Shown: positions 34,702 through 42,591 of the stretch, piece by piece
How the letters are laid out: each line of letters starts with the position of its first letter
Position numbering within the stretch: the first letter of the stretch is position 1
NCBI GenBank assembly: GCA_958446555.1
Contig: CAUCWU010000001.1
Span: 1 to 42,928 of the forward strand
Origin: an uncultured Lachnospiraceae bacterium
Lineage (GTDB): Bacteria; Bacillota; Clostridia; Lachnospirales; Lachnospiraceae
DNA length: 42,928 nt
Reading direction: 5' to 3'
Program-made: the position numbers and the translations under genes
Notes under the pieces: generated by a model
Database searches by the model: none
Told to the model about the DNA's origin: nothing
What the model saw: only the letters and a program-made list of their open reading frames with translations

Positions 34702-35892
34702 ATGGTAGATGAATTTTTTTTAAAATCATTGATCCAAATTACGCATGGGGAGATTAGACTGATTGATAAGGACGGAGGGATTTGTAGAATTGGAAAGACA
34801 AAGGAAGAGGAAGATCCGTTTTTTACGGATAAAAATTTTTTAAATGATGTGCTTGAACGAAGACCAGAAGCATCAATTGACATTTTCTGGGAAGATGACG
34901 TTTATTATGCAAGGGTTCGCAGAAAAGGCATACAAGGTTGGATTCTTGCAGGACCAGTGCAGACAGTTGTTGGTGCAGCACCTGCGCTTAAAATAGCTCA
35001 AAAGCATAAGATCGAAGCTGCATCGTATCGTCTTCCATATTGTGAACTAAAAACATTCTTGGAAGCAATGAAGTTACTTCTTTATGAGGAAACAGGTGAA
35101 AAAGTTTGTTTTAGTCAGTTGTATACAAAACAACAGCCTGAGCCAGAACAACAAAAATTTTTTGAAAAAAAACGTTGGATGGAAAAAGGCGGACATTTGC
35201 ACAATCCTTATCAGCATGAGCAAAAGAAGCTTGGAAGTATTCGAGCTGGAAATTTAAAGCTATTGGAAGAATGTCAAGCTGAGGTATGGCCAGGTGAACT
35301 TGGCCAACTCGCAGATAATCCGCTTCGTCAAGAGAAAAATATGTCAATTGTTGTAATTTCCATTGCATGTAGAGCGGCAATTGATGGTGGTGTGGCACCT
35401 CAGAAGGCATTTTCAATGTCAGATGTGTTTATTAGTAATATTGAAAGAATGACTCAGGTATTGCCAATTCAGGCAGCAGTTGTTGAATATGAACGAGAAT
35501 TTGCACGAGCTGTTGAACAGGTCAAGCACGATAGCGAGCACAATCATTATGTGGAGCGGGCGAAGGAATATGTTGCGGAACATATAGATGAACAAATTAG
35601 AGTAGTACAAATTGGAGAAGCACTTGGCATTAATGAAAATTATCTGGCAGGACTCTTTCATAAATATGAGGGAATTACGTTGCAGCACTATATACGAAAA
35701 GAAAAGATTCATAGAGCAAAAGAACTATTGTTATATTCATCATATTCCTGTAGTGAAATTGCAGCTATTTTATGTTTTTCCACGCAAAGTCATTTTTCTA
35801 GTATATTTAAGCGTGAAGTAGGAATGACACCTGCAAAGTATCGAGAATCAAAAACACAAGAGGGGAAAATATCAGAAAACAAGAATTGGTAA
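34702..35892 (+). CDS. AraC-family transcriptional regulator
   Basis: A 396-residue regulator. The N-terminal 130 residues (IRLIDKDGGICRIGKTK, IDIFWEDDVYYARVRRKG, WILAGPV) look like a sensor domain that I cannot name; they lack a receiver Asp. The middle part is helical. The C-terminal 100 residues hold two AraC helix-turn-helix units, IRVVQIGEALGINENYLAGLF and CSEIAAILCFSTQSHFSSIF, ending FKREVGMTPAKYRES. The ribosome site is only a loose GGAAGAGG, about 14-20 bases upstream, so expression may be low. It lies between the hydrolase operon and the second importer, and is the natural candidate regulator for this locus. Confidence 0.9.
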   Translation: MVDEFFLKSLIQITHGEIRLIDKDGGICRIGKTKEEEDPFFTDKNFLNDVLERRPEASIDIFWEDDVYYARVRRKGIQGWILAGPVQTVVGAAPALKIAQKHKIEAASYRLPYCELKTFLEAMKLLLYEETGEKVCFSQLYTKQQPEPEQQKFFEKKRWMEKGGHLHNPYQHEQKKLGSIRAGNLKLLEECQAEVWPGELGQLADNPLRQEKNMSIVVISIACRAAIDGGVAPQKAFSMSDVFISNIERMTQVLPIQAAVVEYEREFARAVEQVKHDSEHNHYVERAKEYVAEHIDEQIRVVQIGEALGINENYLAGLFHKYEGITLQHYIRKEKIHRAKELLLYSSYSCSEIAAILCFSTQSHFSSIFKREVGMTPAKYRESKTQEGKISENKNW

Positions 35893-36035
35893 AAATATGT
35901 TTTTGAAGGAAACGGAAAATAATATTTGTATACAAAAGTGATATAGAATTGTGGATATATTAGAAAAACATAAGGGAAAATAGATAAAACAAAAGAATAA
36001 ATATGAGATTTATGATAAAAAATAAGGAAAAATGA

Positions 36036-36041
36036 TATAAT
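36036..36041 (+). promoter_or_regulatory. Candidate -10 for the second importer operon
   Basis: TATAAT in a very AT-rich gap, without a good -35 at 17 bp (TGATAA). It lies about 60 bp upstream of the leader ORF. A second TATAAT occurs at 36059-36064, inside the first arm of the inverted repeat. Confidence 0.35.
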
Positions 36042-36051
36042 GACAAAAAGG

Positions 36052-36130
36052 TATCTGCTATAATAAGGTCATTCAAAGTTTTCAGGAGAAGACGATTGTG
36101 AATAAACCATATGATAGCAGATATTTTTTA
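36052..36130 (+). promoter_or_regulatory. Terminator-like inverted repeat in the importer leader
   Basis: TATCTGCTAT (36052-36061) pairs perfectly with ATAGCAGATA (36114-36123), and the second arm runs directly into seven bases of T and A (TTTTTTA). The 52-nt loop contains the ribosome site of a 19-codon ORF. The layout is that of a conditional terminator. Confidence 0.5.
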
Positions 36131-36157
36131 TGCAGCAGCATAGGAAAGGCAAGGTGA
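36098..36157 (+). CDS. Possible 19-residue leader peptide
   Basis: GTG 36098 lies nine bases after AGGAG (36084-36088). The ORF reads (V/M)NKPYDSRYFLCSSIGKAR and ends at TGA 36155-36157, five bases before the permease ATG. A ribosome on it would cover the second arm of the inverted repeat and block the terminator, then could re-initiate at the permease. It was called from layout alone, with no homology. Confidence 0.3.
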   Translation: MNKPYDSRYFLCSSIGKAR

Positions 36158-36162
36158 AGAAA

Positions 36163-37095
36163 ATGGACATGAAACACTCAAGAAAGGGCGGACTGACAGG
36201 ACGGCAGAAGAAACAGATTCGGTTAGTACTTTTGCTTCTCCCGTTTATGATTATGATAGGAATCTTTTCCTATGCACCGTTGTTTGGATGGAGTTATGCA
36301 TTTGTAGAATTTACACCTGGTGTTTCAATTTTTAAATCGCAGTTTGTTGGACTGAAATATTTTAAAAAGATTTTCGAAAATTCAAAAGATTTTGTGACCG
36401 TAATGAGAAACACACTGAGTATTTCATTTTTGAACATTTGCTGTTCCGTGCTTCCAGCTATTTTTGCAATTGCAATTTCACAGCTTAAGAACAAGCGATA
36501 TGCAAAGCTTGTACAGACAGGAACTTCAATTCCAAACTTTATTTCTTGGGTTCTTGTATATTCCATTGTGTTTATGCTTCTTTCATCAGAAGATAGTGCA
36601 TTAAATATTATTCTGATGGGACTTGGCATTATAAAGAAGCCGCTTAACGTATTGACAAATGAAAAACATGCATGGGCAACACAGGTTGCTATCGGTGTAT
36701 GGAAATCACTTGGTTACAATGCAATTATTTATCTGTCTGCAATAACATCAATTGATCAGGAGCTATACCAAGCAGCAGAGGTGGATGGTGCTAATACATG
36801 GCAAAAAATTATTCATGTAACGGTTCCAGGTTTACTCTCTACATTTTTTGTTTTACTATTACTTGCAATTTCTAATATGATGTCAAATGGATTCGAGCAG
36901 TTCTGGTTGCTTGGAAATGGTATGACATGGGATAAGCTGGAAGTATTTGATACATATGTATATCGTATGGGTATCAAAAATATGGAATATTCATTGGCAA
37001 CTGCAATGGGCATTTTCAAATCTATTGTAAGTATTATCCTTTTGACATTTGCAAACTGGGCATCTAAAAAGCTGAGAGGCGATTCTATATTCTAA
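36163..37095 (+). CDS. Second sugar ABC importer permease, LplB type
   Basis: A 310-residue permease with six helices and the EAA motif YQAAEVDGANTWQKIIHVTVP. ATG 36163 follows AAGGTGA; the frame's earlier ATG at 36130 lies in the terminator's T-run and has no ribosome site. The basic N-terminus KKMDMKHSRKGG fits the family. It is paralogous to the 15484 product but clearly diverged, for example in its first 40 residues and periplasmic loops. It works with the next two genes; no ATPase is encoded nearby. Confidence 0.92.
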   Translation: MDMKHSRKGGLTGRQKKQIRLVLLLLPFMIMIGIFSYAPLFGWSYAFVEFTPGVSIFKSQFVGLKYFKKIFENSKDFVTVMRNTLSISFLNICCSVLPAIFAIAISQLKNKRYAKLVQTGTSIPNFISWVLVYSIVFMLLSSEDSALNIILMGLGIIKKPLNVLTNEKHAWATQVAIGVWKSLGYNAIIYLSAITSIDQELYQAAEVDGANTWQKIIHVTVPGLLSTFFVLLLLAISNMMSNGFEQFWLLGNGMTWDKLEVFDTYVYRMGIKNMEYSLATAMGIFKSIVSIILLTFANWASKKLRGDSIF

Positions 37096-37143
37096 GTAAA
37101 AGCTTGAAAAGAAGGTTTTCTCAGAAAGGAGATTGTGAGAATT

Positions 37144-38022
37144 ATGAAAAAGAGAAAGAAGATAACAATTGCAGGCACAATCAACACGGTATTGCTTGGA
37201 TTGATTACATTTATTTGCGTATATCCGTTATGGTATATTTTTATTAACTCGCTCTCTTCTCCGGGAGCAGTGAACTTAGGTGTGTATTTGCTTCCGAAGG
37301 AGTTTACAACAGAAGCCTATACAGAGATGCTTCAGATTCCAGGACTTAAATCAAGTATATGGATTGCGTTTGCGAGGACGATATTTGGTACACTTTTAAC
37401 ATGTTTTTGCTGTAGCTTTGCAGCATATATTCTTGCTAATAGAGATCTTCCGTGCAAAAAGTTTTTGTACCGTTTCTTTATCGTTACAATGTATGTAAAT
37501 GCAGGATTTATACCGTACTATTTATTGATCAGCAATATAGGACTGAAAAATGATTTTTTAGTATATATTCTTCCATCGGCAGTTCAGGCATATTTTATTA
37601 TTTTAGTAAAGACTTATATTGAGTCTATTCCAGGGGAACTGATTGAGTCAGCAGAGATCGATGGAGCTGGATTAGTAAAAATTTACTTCAAGCTTATTAT
37701 TCCACTTGCAAAGCCGATTCTGGCATGCATTATTGTGTTTGCAGCTGTAAATCAGTGGAATGCATGGGCAGATGATATGTATTTTATGCAGGGAAGAAAA
37801 TCTGCAACGTTACATTGTCTGCAGTATTTGCTGTATACGAAATTACAGTCAAATGTAGTATCTTCCACAGCAGGAGCGGCAGCGGGAGCAGCAATTAAAG
37901 TATCATCGACAACGCTGCGTATGGCAATGAGCTTTATTACGGTAGTTCCAATACTTTGTGTTTATCCATTCATGCAGCGCTTTTTTACAAAGGGAATTAT
38001 GCTTGGTGCAGTAAAAGGTTGA
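37144..38022 (+). CDS. Second sugar ABC importer permease, YtcP/LplC type
   Basis: A 292-residue permease with six helices, the EAA-loop variant ESAEIDGAGLVKIYFKLIIP and the usual ending FTKGIMLGAVKG. The start is uncertain: GTG 37135 would be only three bases after AAAGGAGA, while ATG 37144 has an 11-12-base spacer; the ATG with MKKRKK is preferred. It forms the pore with the preceding permease. Confidence 0.92.
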   Translation: MKKRKKITIAGTINTVLLGLITFICVYPLWYIFINSLSSPGAVNLGVYLLPKEFTTEAYTEMLQIPGLKSSIWIAFARTIFGTLLTCFCCSFAAYILANRDLPCKKFLYRFFIVTMYVNAGFIPYYLLISNIGLKNDFLVYILPSAVQAYFIILVKTYIESIPGELIESAEIDGAGLVKIYFKLIIPLAKPILACIIVFAAVNQWNAWADDMYFMQGRKSATLHCLQYLLYTKLQSNVVSSTAGAAAGAAIKVSSTTLRMAMSFITVVPILCVYPFMQRFFTKGIMLGAVKG

Positions 38023-38119
38023 GAAATGTTATTTTGTGTTAGTTATGATTGCAATCGTGCAAACGTATGGTACGAATGTAGTCTGGCAGTAATAAAAAAG
38101 AAAAAGGAAGGAGATATTT

Positions 38120-39871
38120 ATGAAAAAAACAGTAGCAAGAAAGGCATTTGCAGCAGCGTCCGCACTTATTATGTGTGGTAATACAATGGCATTTGCAGGA
38201 GAGAGCACGGGCAGCACAACAACACCTCAATTCGAGGATAGAGTGGCACTTGATGTAGTGGCATTCGTAGGATCAGGTGAACTTGATGGACTTCGTTCCG
38301 ATCCAGTCAGCAAGTATATTGAAGATAATTTGAATATTGATCTGTACCTGACTGCTGTTACAGAGGCAGATTGGCCAACACAGCTGTCAGCTATGTTAGC
38401 AGATAATGATTTACCAGATGTTTTCTTATTATCGGACCCAACAAAACAGCTTCCGATGCTTCTTGAGTCTGCATCTGTATTGAATTTGGAGCCTTATCTG
38501 GAAGAATATGCACCAAATACCATGAATGACCCAGCAGGACAGCTGATGGTAACAGCAGAGCGTATGCCGGCAAACAGTCCAGATGGAAACATGTATCTTT
38601 GGGGAATGTGTAAAGGTTCTTGGGATGATGGCACAGTTCCAACATGCGGTCACTATTTGAGATGGGATCTGTATAAGGAAGCGGGCTATCCAAAGCTGGA
38701 AAATTATGATGATGATCTGTTAGATGTTCTTGAGCAGATGGTGGCATTAGAGCCAGAAACAGCAGATGGGCAGAAAACTTACGGATGCGGTGCATGGTTT
38801 GGTGCAGGTCAGGGATGGGGTGAATGGGTATTTACCTTTGGTCTTGGACCGCAGGAAGGCGTAAATTTGATAGAAACAACTGGTCGTGTACTTGGTGTTT
38901 CTACAGTTGATTCTACACCACTTGAAACAAATCAGTTAACCGATCCTGAAAGTGTATTCTGGCGTGCAGTTCGTTTTTATAATAAGGCAAACCAGAGAGG
39001 TTTGTTAGATCCAGATTCCTTTACACAGACATCTGATGTTTACTCGGAAAATCTGAAGGCTGGAAAGTATATGTTTAATGTACCAGGTTGGATGTCTAAT
39101 GACGCAAACACAGAGTTTAACAAGGCAGAAGGAAATGAGAAAACATTTATTTCAATGCCAAGTTTGACTGCAGATGCAGAAGATCGTTTTGGAAATATGT
39201 ATAGAGGTGAGAGACAGTATGTTGTTAACGCAAATACTGAAAATCCAGAGCGCTGTGTAGCATTGCTTGACTTTGTATCTACATATGAATTTTCCAGAAT
39301 TGCATGGAATGGCTTAGAAGGTGGTATGTGGAATATGGAAGATGGTGAGCCAGTACCGACGGATGAGTACCTGAAAGTAACAAAGGATGATGCTCTTGGC
39401 GTAGAGACTGGTATTAATGTATACCATCATTTCTGTGGATTTGGAAACGGAACAATTCAGCCAGATGGCTACACCACTGATCTGTATCAGTTCTCAACAA
39501 AGGCTATGGAAGCAAAGATGAATGATACCATTAAGGATTTCATTGATCATTATGGTGCAGAGTCTCAGGTGGATGTATATCGTCAGGAAACACCTGTTAC
39601 TGATTCTATGAATTACATTTCATTTAGTGATCCAGAAGGTGAGGTTGCTTCTTGGGTAAACGAAATCAATGCATACATGGGTAAGAATGTATTTAAGTGC
39701 GTAGCATGTGAGTCTGATGAGGAATTTGAGGCAATGCGTGACAGCATGATTGAAGAGCTGAAGGCAAGCTATCATGTTGATGAGGTATTTGATTACTTCT
39801 ATCAGGATGCTTTGGCTCAGGCAGAAGATGTTGCAACACTTGTTGAAATGAATAATGCAATCAAAAAATAA
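38120..39871 (+). CDS. Second sugar importer, extracellular binding protein
   Basis: A 583-residue solute-binding protein of the same large type as the 13700 product. AAGGAG lies seven bases before ATG 38120. The signal peptide ends MAFA before GES. As in the first binding protein, a CG pair sits at residues 19-20, but LIMC is not a valid lipobox, so a lipid anchor is not predicted. LGAVK-type permeases precede it, which is the reverse order from the first locus. The nearby mannosidase and GH43-like enzyme suggest an oligosaccharide ligand from a mannose- or arabinose/xylose-containing glycan; this is inference from context only. Confidence 0.9.
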   Translation: MKKTVARKAFAAASALIMCGNTMAFAGESTGSTTTPQFEDRVALDVVAFVGSGELDGLRSDPVSKYIEDNLNIDLYLTAVTEADWPTQLSAMLADNDLPDVFLLSDPTKQLPMLLESASVLNLEPYLEEYAPNTMNDPAGQLMVTAERMPANSPDGNMYLWGMCKGSWDDGTVPTCGHYLRWDLYKEAGYPKLENYDDDLLDVLEQMVALEPETADGQKTYGCGAWFGAGQGWGEWVFTFGLGPQEGVNLIETTGRVLGVSTVDSTPLETNQLTDPESVFWRAVRFYNKANQRGLLDPDSFTQTSDVYSENLKAGKYMFNVPGWMSNDANTEFNKAEGNEKTFISMPSLTADAEDRFGNMYRGERQYVVNANTENPERCVALLDFVSTYEFSRIAWNGLEGGMWNMEDGEPVPTDEYLKVTKDDALGVETGINVYHHFCGFGNGTIQPDGYTTDLYQFSTKAMEAKMNDTIKDFIDHYGAESQVDVYRQETPVTDSMNYISFSDPEGEVASWVNEINAYMGKNVFKCVACESDEEFEAMRDSMIEELKASYHVDEVFDYFYQDALAQAEDVATLVEMNNAIKK

Positions 39872-39923
39872 GCTTAAATGAAAGTGTTATTTACAAGTTA
39901 AAAAGACATAACCCTAAATAAAC

Positions 39924-39966
39924 ACCCGGAATATATTGTATAGCAGCAATATATTCCGGGTATTTT
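39924..39966. terminator. Bidirectional terminator
   Basis: A perfect 15-bp stem, ACCCGGAATATATTG (39924-39938) with CAATATATTCCGGGT (39947-39961), lies between the convergent binding-protein and GH43-like genes. TATTTT follows on the plus strand and GTTTATTT on the minus strand. Confidence 0.93.
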
Positions 39967-39980
39967 AATGACGTATAGTG

Positions 39981-41021
39981 TTATCCTCTTGGATCTTTTG
40001 CAAAGCTAGGAATTTCTACACAGGGCTGTTCATAAACCCAGCCTTTGGCAGGGCCTCCCGCCGCATGAAACCAGTTCCCTGTAACTTCGTTTATGATATG
40101 AAGTCCATTTTCATTTTCTTCCATTTCAAATAAAAGAATACGTTTCTTTGGGTGGTCATTTGGGCAGTGGCATGCCATCATTAGCTGACCGCCAAAGGTA
40201 TAAAACAGCATTGCATGACCGCCGTCAAGTGCATACAGTGGTTCTGATTCCTGATCCCATGGCCCCATAATATCACCAAAACGGCTTGTTGCGTAGCCCA
40301 CAGCATATGCGCCTTTTTCTGTAAAGCTAGACCAAAGCATAATAAGTTTTCCGCCAGGAAGGCGATGCAAAAATGGTCCGTCTGTCACATAGCCGCCTTC
40401 TTTTGCGCCTTTAGCATTCCATTTGCCATCGGATGCTCTAAATAAAATGACAGGATCACCAATTGCTTCTCCCAAATCATCAGACATTGGTATGGCGCAA
40501 ATTTGACCATCACCAACCTGAAGCCACTCATGACAAAATACCATCCATGGCTTGCCTGATCGGTCAACGTATAGTGTTCCATCAAGACTCTGCCATCCAT
40601 CTGGTGTAACAGCCTCTTGACGAATGGGTTCAAATGGTCCTTTTGGTGAATCTGATACTAAGCACTGACATTTGCGGTAATGTCCATCTGCACGAAATGA
40701 GCTGAACAGATAATAGCGTCCTTTCCAGATATGAACCTCTGGTGCCCAATAATCCTTATCTGCCCAGAAATTATTTTGACGAAAACAAATCTGTGGCTTT
40801 GACCAGTGAATCAAATCCTTACTTTCAAGTACATAAAATACACCGTTTTCTTTGTCAGTTTCCACATCTGGGAAACGTTTAGTATCCGCAAACTGTACAT
40901 AAGTGTAGTAGCAGCGGCTTTTTGGATCTGCCAGAATAAATGGGTCGCTGATATGGACATCTCTCACATGGTAAGGATACTGTTCCAGATCAACTGTGTC
41001 GTCAGTACAATAAAAACGCAT
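39981..41021 (-). CDS. GH43-like five-bladed propeller glycosidase
   Basis: A 346-residue cytoplasmic enzyme with GH43 motifs: HISDPFILAD (general base candidate Asp26), DYWAPEVHIWKGRYYLF (about 89-105), SLDGTLYVDRSGKPWMVF (Asp147, the usual pKa modulator position) and VTDGPFLHRLPGGKLIMLWS. In the last motif most GH43 enzymes have Glu as the acid (TEGP); here it is Asp214. GH43 enzymes normally release arabinose or xylose, but the substrate cannot be stated. The start has a perfect AAGGAGGG. A 17-bp-spaced promoter at 41085-41113 serves it on the minus strand, overlapped by a box shared with the alpha-galactoside operon. Confidence 0.85.
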   Translation of the reverse strand: MRFYCTDDTVDLEQYPYHVRDVHISDPFILADPKSRCYYTYVQFADTKRFPDVETDKENGVFYVLESKDLIHWSKPQICFRQNNFWADKDYWAPEVHIWKGRYYLFSSFRADGHYRKCQCLVSDSPKGPFEPIRQEAVTPDGWQSLDGTLYVDRSGKPWMVFCHEWLQVGDGQICAIPMSDDLGEAIGDPVILFRASDGKWNAKGAKEGGYVTDGPFLHRLPGGKLIMLWSSFTEKGAYAVGYATSRFGDIMGPWDQESEPLYALDGGHAMLFYTFGGQLMMACHCPNDHPKKRILLFEMEENENGLHIINEVTGNWFHAAGGPAKGWVYEQPCVEIPSFAKDPRG

Positions 41022-41041
41022 GTTATTCCCTCCTTAAAAAT

Positions 41042-41077
41042 GCTATCTTTGCTAATTTTTTGTTAGATAAAAATAGC
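41042..41077 (-). promoter_or_regulatory. 5' untranslated hairpin of the GH43-like gene
   Basis: GCTAT/ATAGC (41042-41046, 41073-41077) and CTAA/TTAG (41052-41055, 41063-41066) form a bulged hairpin at the very 5' end of the predicted transcript, which would start near 41078. Confidence 0.4.
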
Positions 41078-41084
41078 TTCCTTT

Positions 41085-41113
41085 ATTGTACACCATACCA
41101 CATCGCTCATCAA
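41085..41113 (-). promoter_or_regulatory. Promoter of the GH43-like gene
   Basis: On the minus strand TTGATG (complement of 41108-41113) and TACAAT (complement of 41085-41090) are 17 bp apart. Confidence 0.6.
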
Positions 41114-41156
41114 AAAACGATGTCAAATTTTATATTCTTTTTGTGTTTTTTTGACG
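41105..41156. promoter_or_regulatory. Operator-like inverted repeat shared with 13546-13574
   Basis: GCTCATCAAAAAAC (41105-41118) and GTTTTTTTGACGAGC (about 41142-41156) form an inverted repeat that overlaps the -35 of the GH43-like promoter. ATCAAAAAACGATGTC (41109-41124) differs from ATCAAAAAAGTGATGTC (13546-13562) by one substitution and one inserted base. Confidence 0.5.
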
Positions 41157-41245
41157 AGCAAAAAATAATATAAAAACCCTACCACTTTTTTGCATTTTGA
41201 GCGATAATGGAAGTGACAAAAATTAAAACTGGGAGACATAAAAAT

Positions 41246-42286
41246 ATGGAAGCAGAAAAATTAATAGAAGCACTTCACACGGTGGAGAAATTAAAAAGAA
41301 CAATGCGTCATTGCTACACATCAGATGACAGGAAGGAAAGTGTAGCAGAGCATTGCTGGCGAGTGGCACTGATGGCATATTGGATGGAAGATGAATTTCC
41401 AGAAGTGGATATTAATAAAGTAATCAAGATGTGTCTCATTCATGATTTGGGCGAATGTTTTACAGGTGATATTCCGTGTTTTAAAAAGACAGAGGACGAT
41501 GAAGAAACAGAGGAAAATCTGCTTTATCAGTGGGTAGCGACACTTCCAGAGCCACTTAACGATAAGATGCGGACACTTTATCAGGAGATGAGCGAGCTAA
41601 AAACATTAGAGGCAAAGATCTACAAGGCACTCGACAACATGGAGGGTGCACTATCTCATAACGAGTCAGATCTTAAGACCTGGGAGCCGCATGAGTATGA
41701 ACTGACAAAGAATTATGGAATTGATAAGTCGCAGTTTCATCCATATATCAAACATCTGCGCGAATGTATCCGGCAGGAAACTGTGGATAAGATTATTGCG
41801 GCAGGAAGAAATATTACGCTGGCAGAAGAATCCGACAAAGATGAACTTCTAAAGCTGTATCGCTCAATGATAGGCGGCGCAGCAAACTGGAATGAATATT
41901 ATCCTTCCATGGAAAATATTGAGTTTGATATTGCACATGACAGCCTGTTTGTCATGAAAAATCAAAAGGGAGAAATCATTTCGGCCATTTCAATTGATCA
42001 CGACGAAGAAGTGGATAAGCTTGATTGTTGGAGCAAGGATTTTCAGCCGTCAGCAGAGGTGGCACGTGTGTGTGTCAGAAAAGATTTGCAGAGACAGGGC
42101 ATTGCAAAAATGATGATGGAACACGTATTTGCCGTGCTTCGTGAGCAGAACAAAAAGAGTGTTCATATACTTGTGCGTGATAATCATAAAGTAGCGCTCA
42201 AGTGCTATAGCGATCTTGGATTTGTTCCAGTCGGGGAGTGCGAGCTGTTTGAAAAATACTTTGTCTGTATGGAAAAGAAATTATAA
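41246..42286 (+). CDS. HD-domain phosphohydrolase fused to GNAT acetyltransferase
   Basis: A 346-residue fusion. ATG 41246 follows GGGAG; an earlier in-frame ATG at 41207 has no ribosome site. Residues 1 to about 185 are a YfbR/HD_3-type metal phosphohydrolase: SVAEHCWRVALMAYWM (first His), CLIHDLGECFTGDIP (HD pair) and KALDNMEGALSH (downstream Asp). That family removes phosphate from deoxynucleoside monophosphates or related compounds. Residues about 197-346 are a GNAT domain with ARVCVRKDLQRQGIAKMMMEHV as the acetyl-CoA site and VALKCYSDLGFVPVGECELF near the end. Both halves look intact. The pairing suggests nucleotide clean-up linked to an acetylation step, but no substrate is evident. Confidence 0.88.
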   Translation: MEAEKLIEALHTVEKLKRTMRHCYTSDDRKESVAEHCWRVALMAYWMEDEFPEVDINKVIKMCLIHDLGECFTGDIPCFKKTEDDEETEENLLYQWVATLPEPLNDKMRTLYQEMSELKTLEAKIYKALDNMEGALSHNESDLKTWEPHEYELTKNYGIDKSQFHPYIKHLRECIRQETVDKIIAAGRNITLAEESDKDELLKLYRSMIGGAANWNEYYPSMENIEFDIAHDSLFVMKNQKGEIISAISIDHDEEVDKLDCWSKDFQPSAEVARVCVRKDLQRQGIAKMMMEHVFAVLREQNKKSVHILVRDNHKVALKCYSDLGFVPVGECELFEKYFVCMEKKL

Positions 42287-42591
42287 AAAATCACCCATTT
42301 TTCTGTTGCTACAAAATACAATTTTCCAAATTTGGAAAGATAGATGAGAAAAAATAAAAAACGCGGAAAATAAAGGAAAAACGCGAAAATAATAGGCCAT
42401 GATTCATTTTTTAACGGTTCGAAAACGTTAAAGTAAATGCATATGGGGGGTCATTTTTATTGTAAAATGACCGTTCTTAAAAGGGAAAAGATATGGTATA
42501 TTAAAATATAGAACGAAATAGTTTGAAGAATTTGATTTGGCAGAGGCAAATGTACAGATTTGGATTTAACAGAAAGATGGGAGGAAACAAA
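42287..42591 (+). other. AT-rich intergenic region with repeats and dyads
   Basis: No gene is seen. It holds a direct repeat of about 17 bp (AAAAACGCG-rich, about 42356-42393), the inverted repeat TTAACG/CGTTAA (42411-42431) containing a partial cre-like CGAAAACGTT, and a perfect 9-bp hairpin GGTCATTTT/AAAATGACC (42449-42472). These lie 120-235 bp before the secreted-protein gene and are probably its control region. Confidence 0.5.

Noticed and set aside
42346..42375. Nine-codon ORF in the last intergenic region
   Set aside because: It overlaps a direct repeat, is only Lys/Arg/Asn codons expected in AT-rich DNA, and ends far from the next gene.
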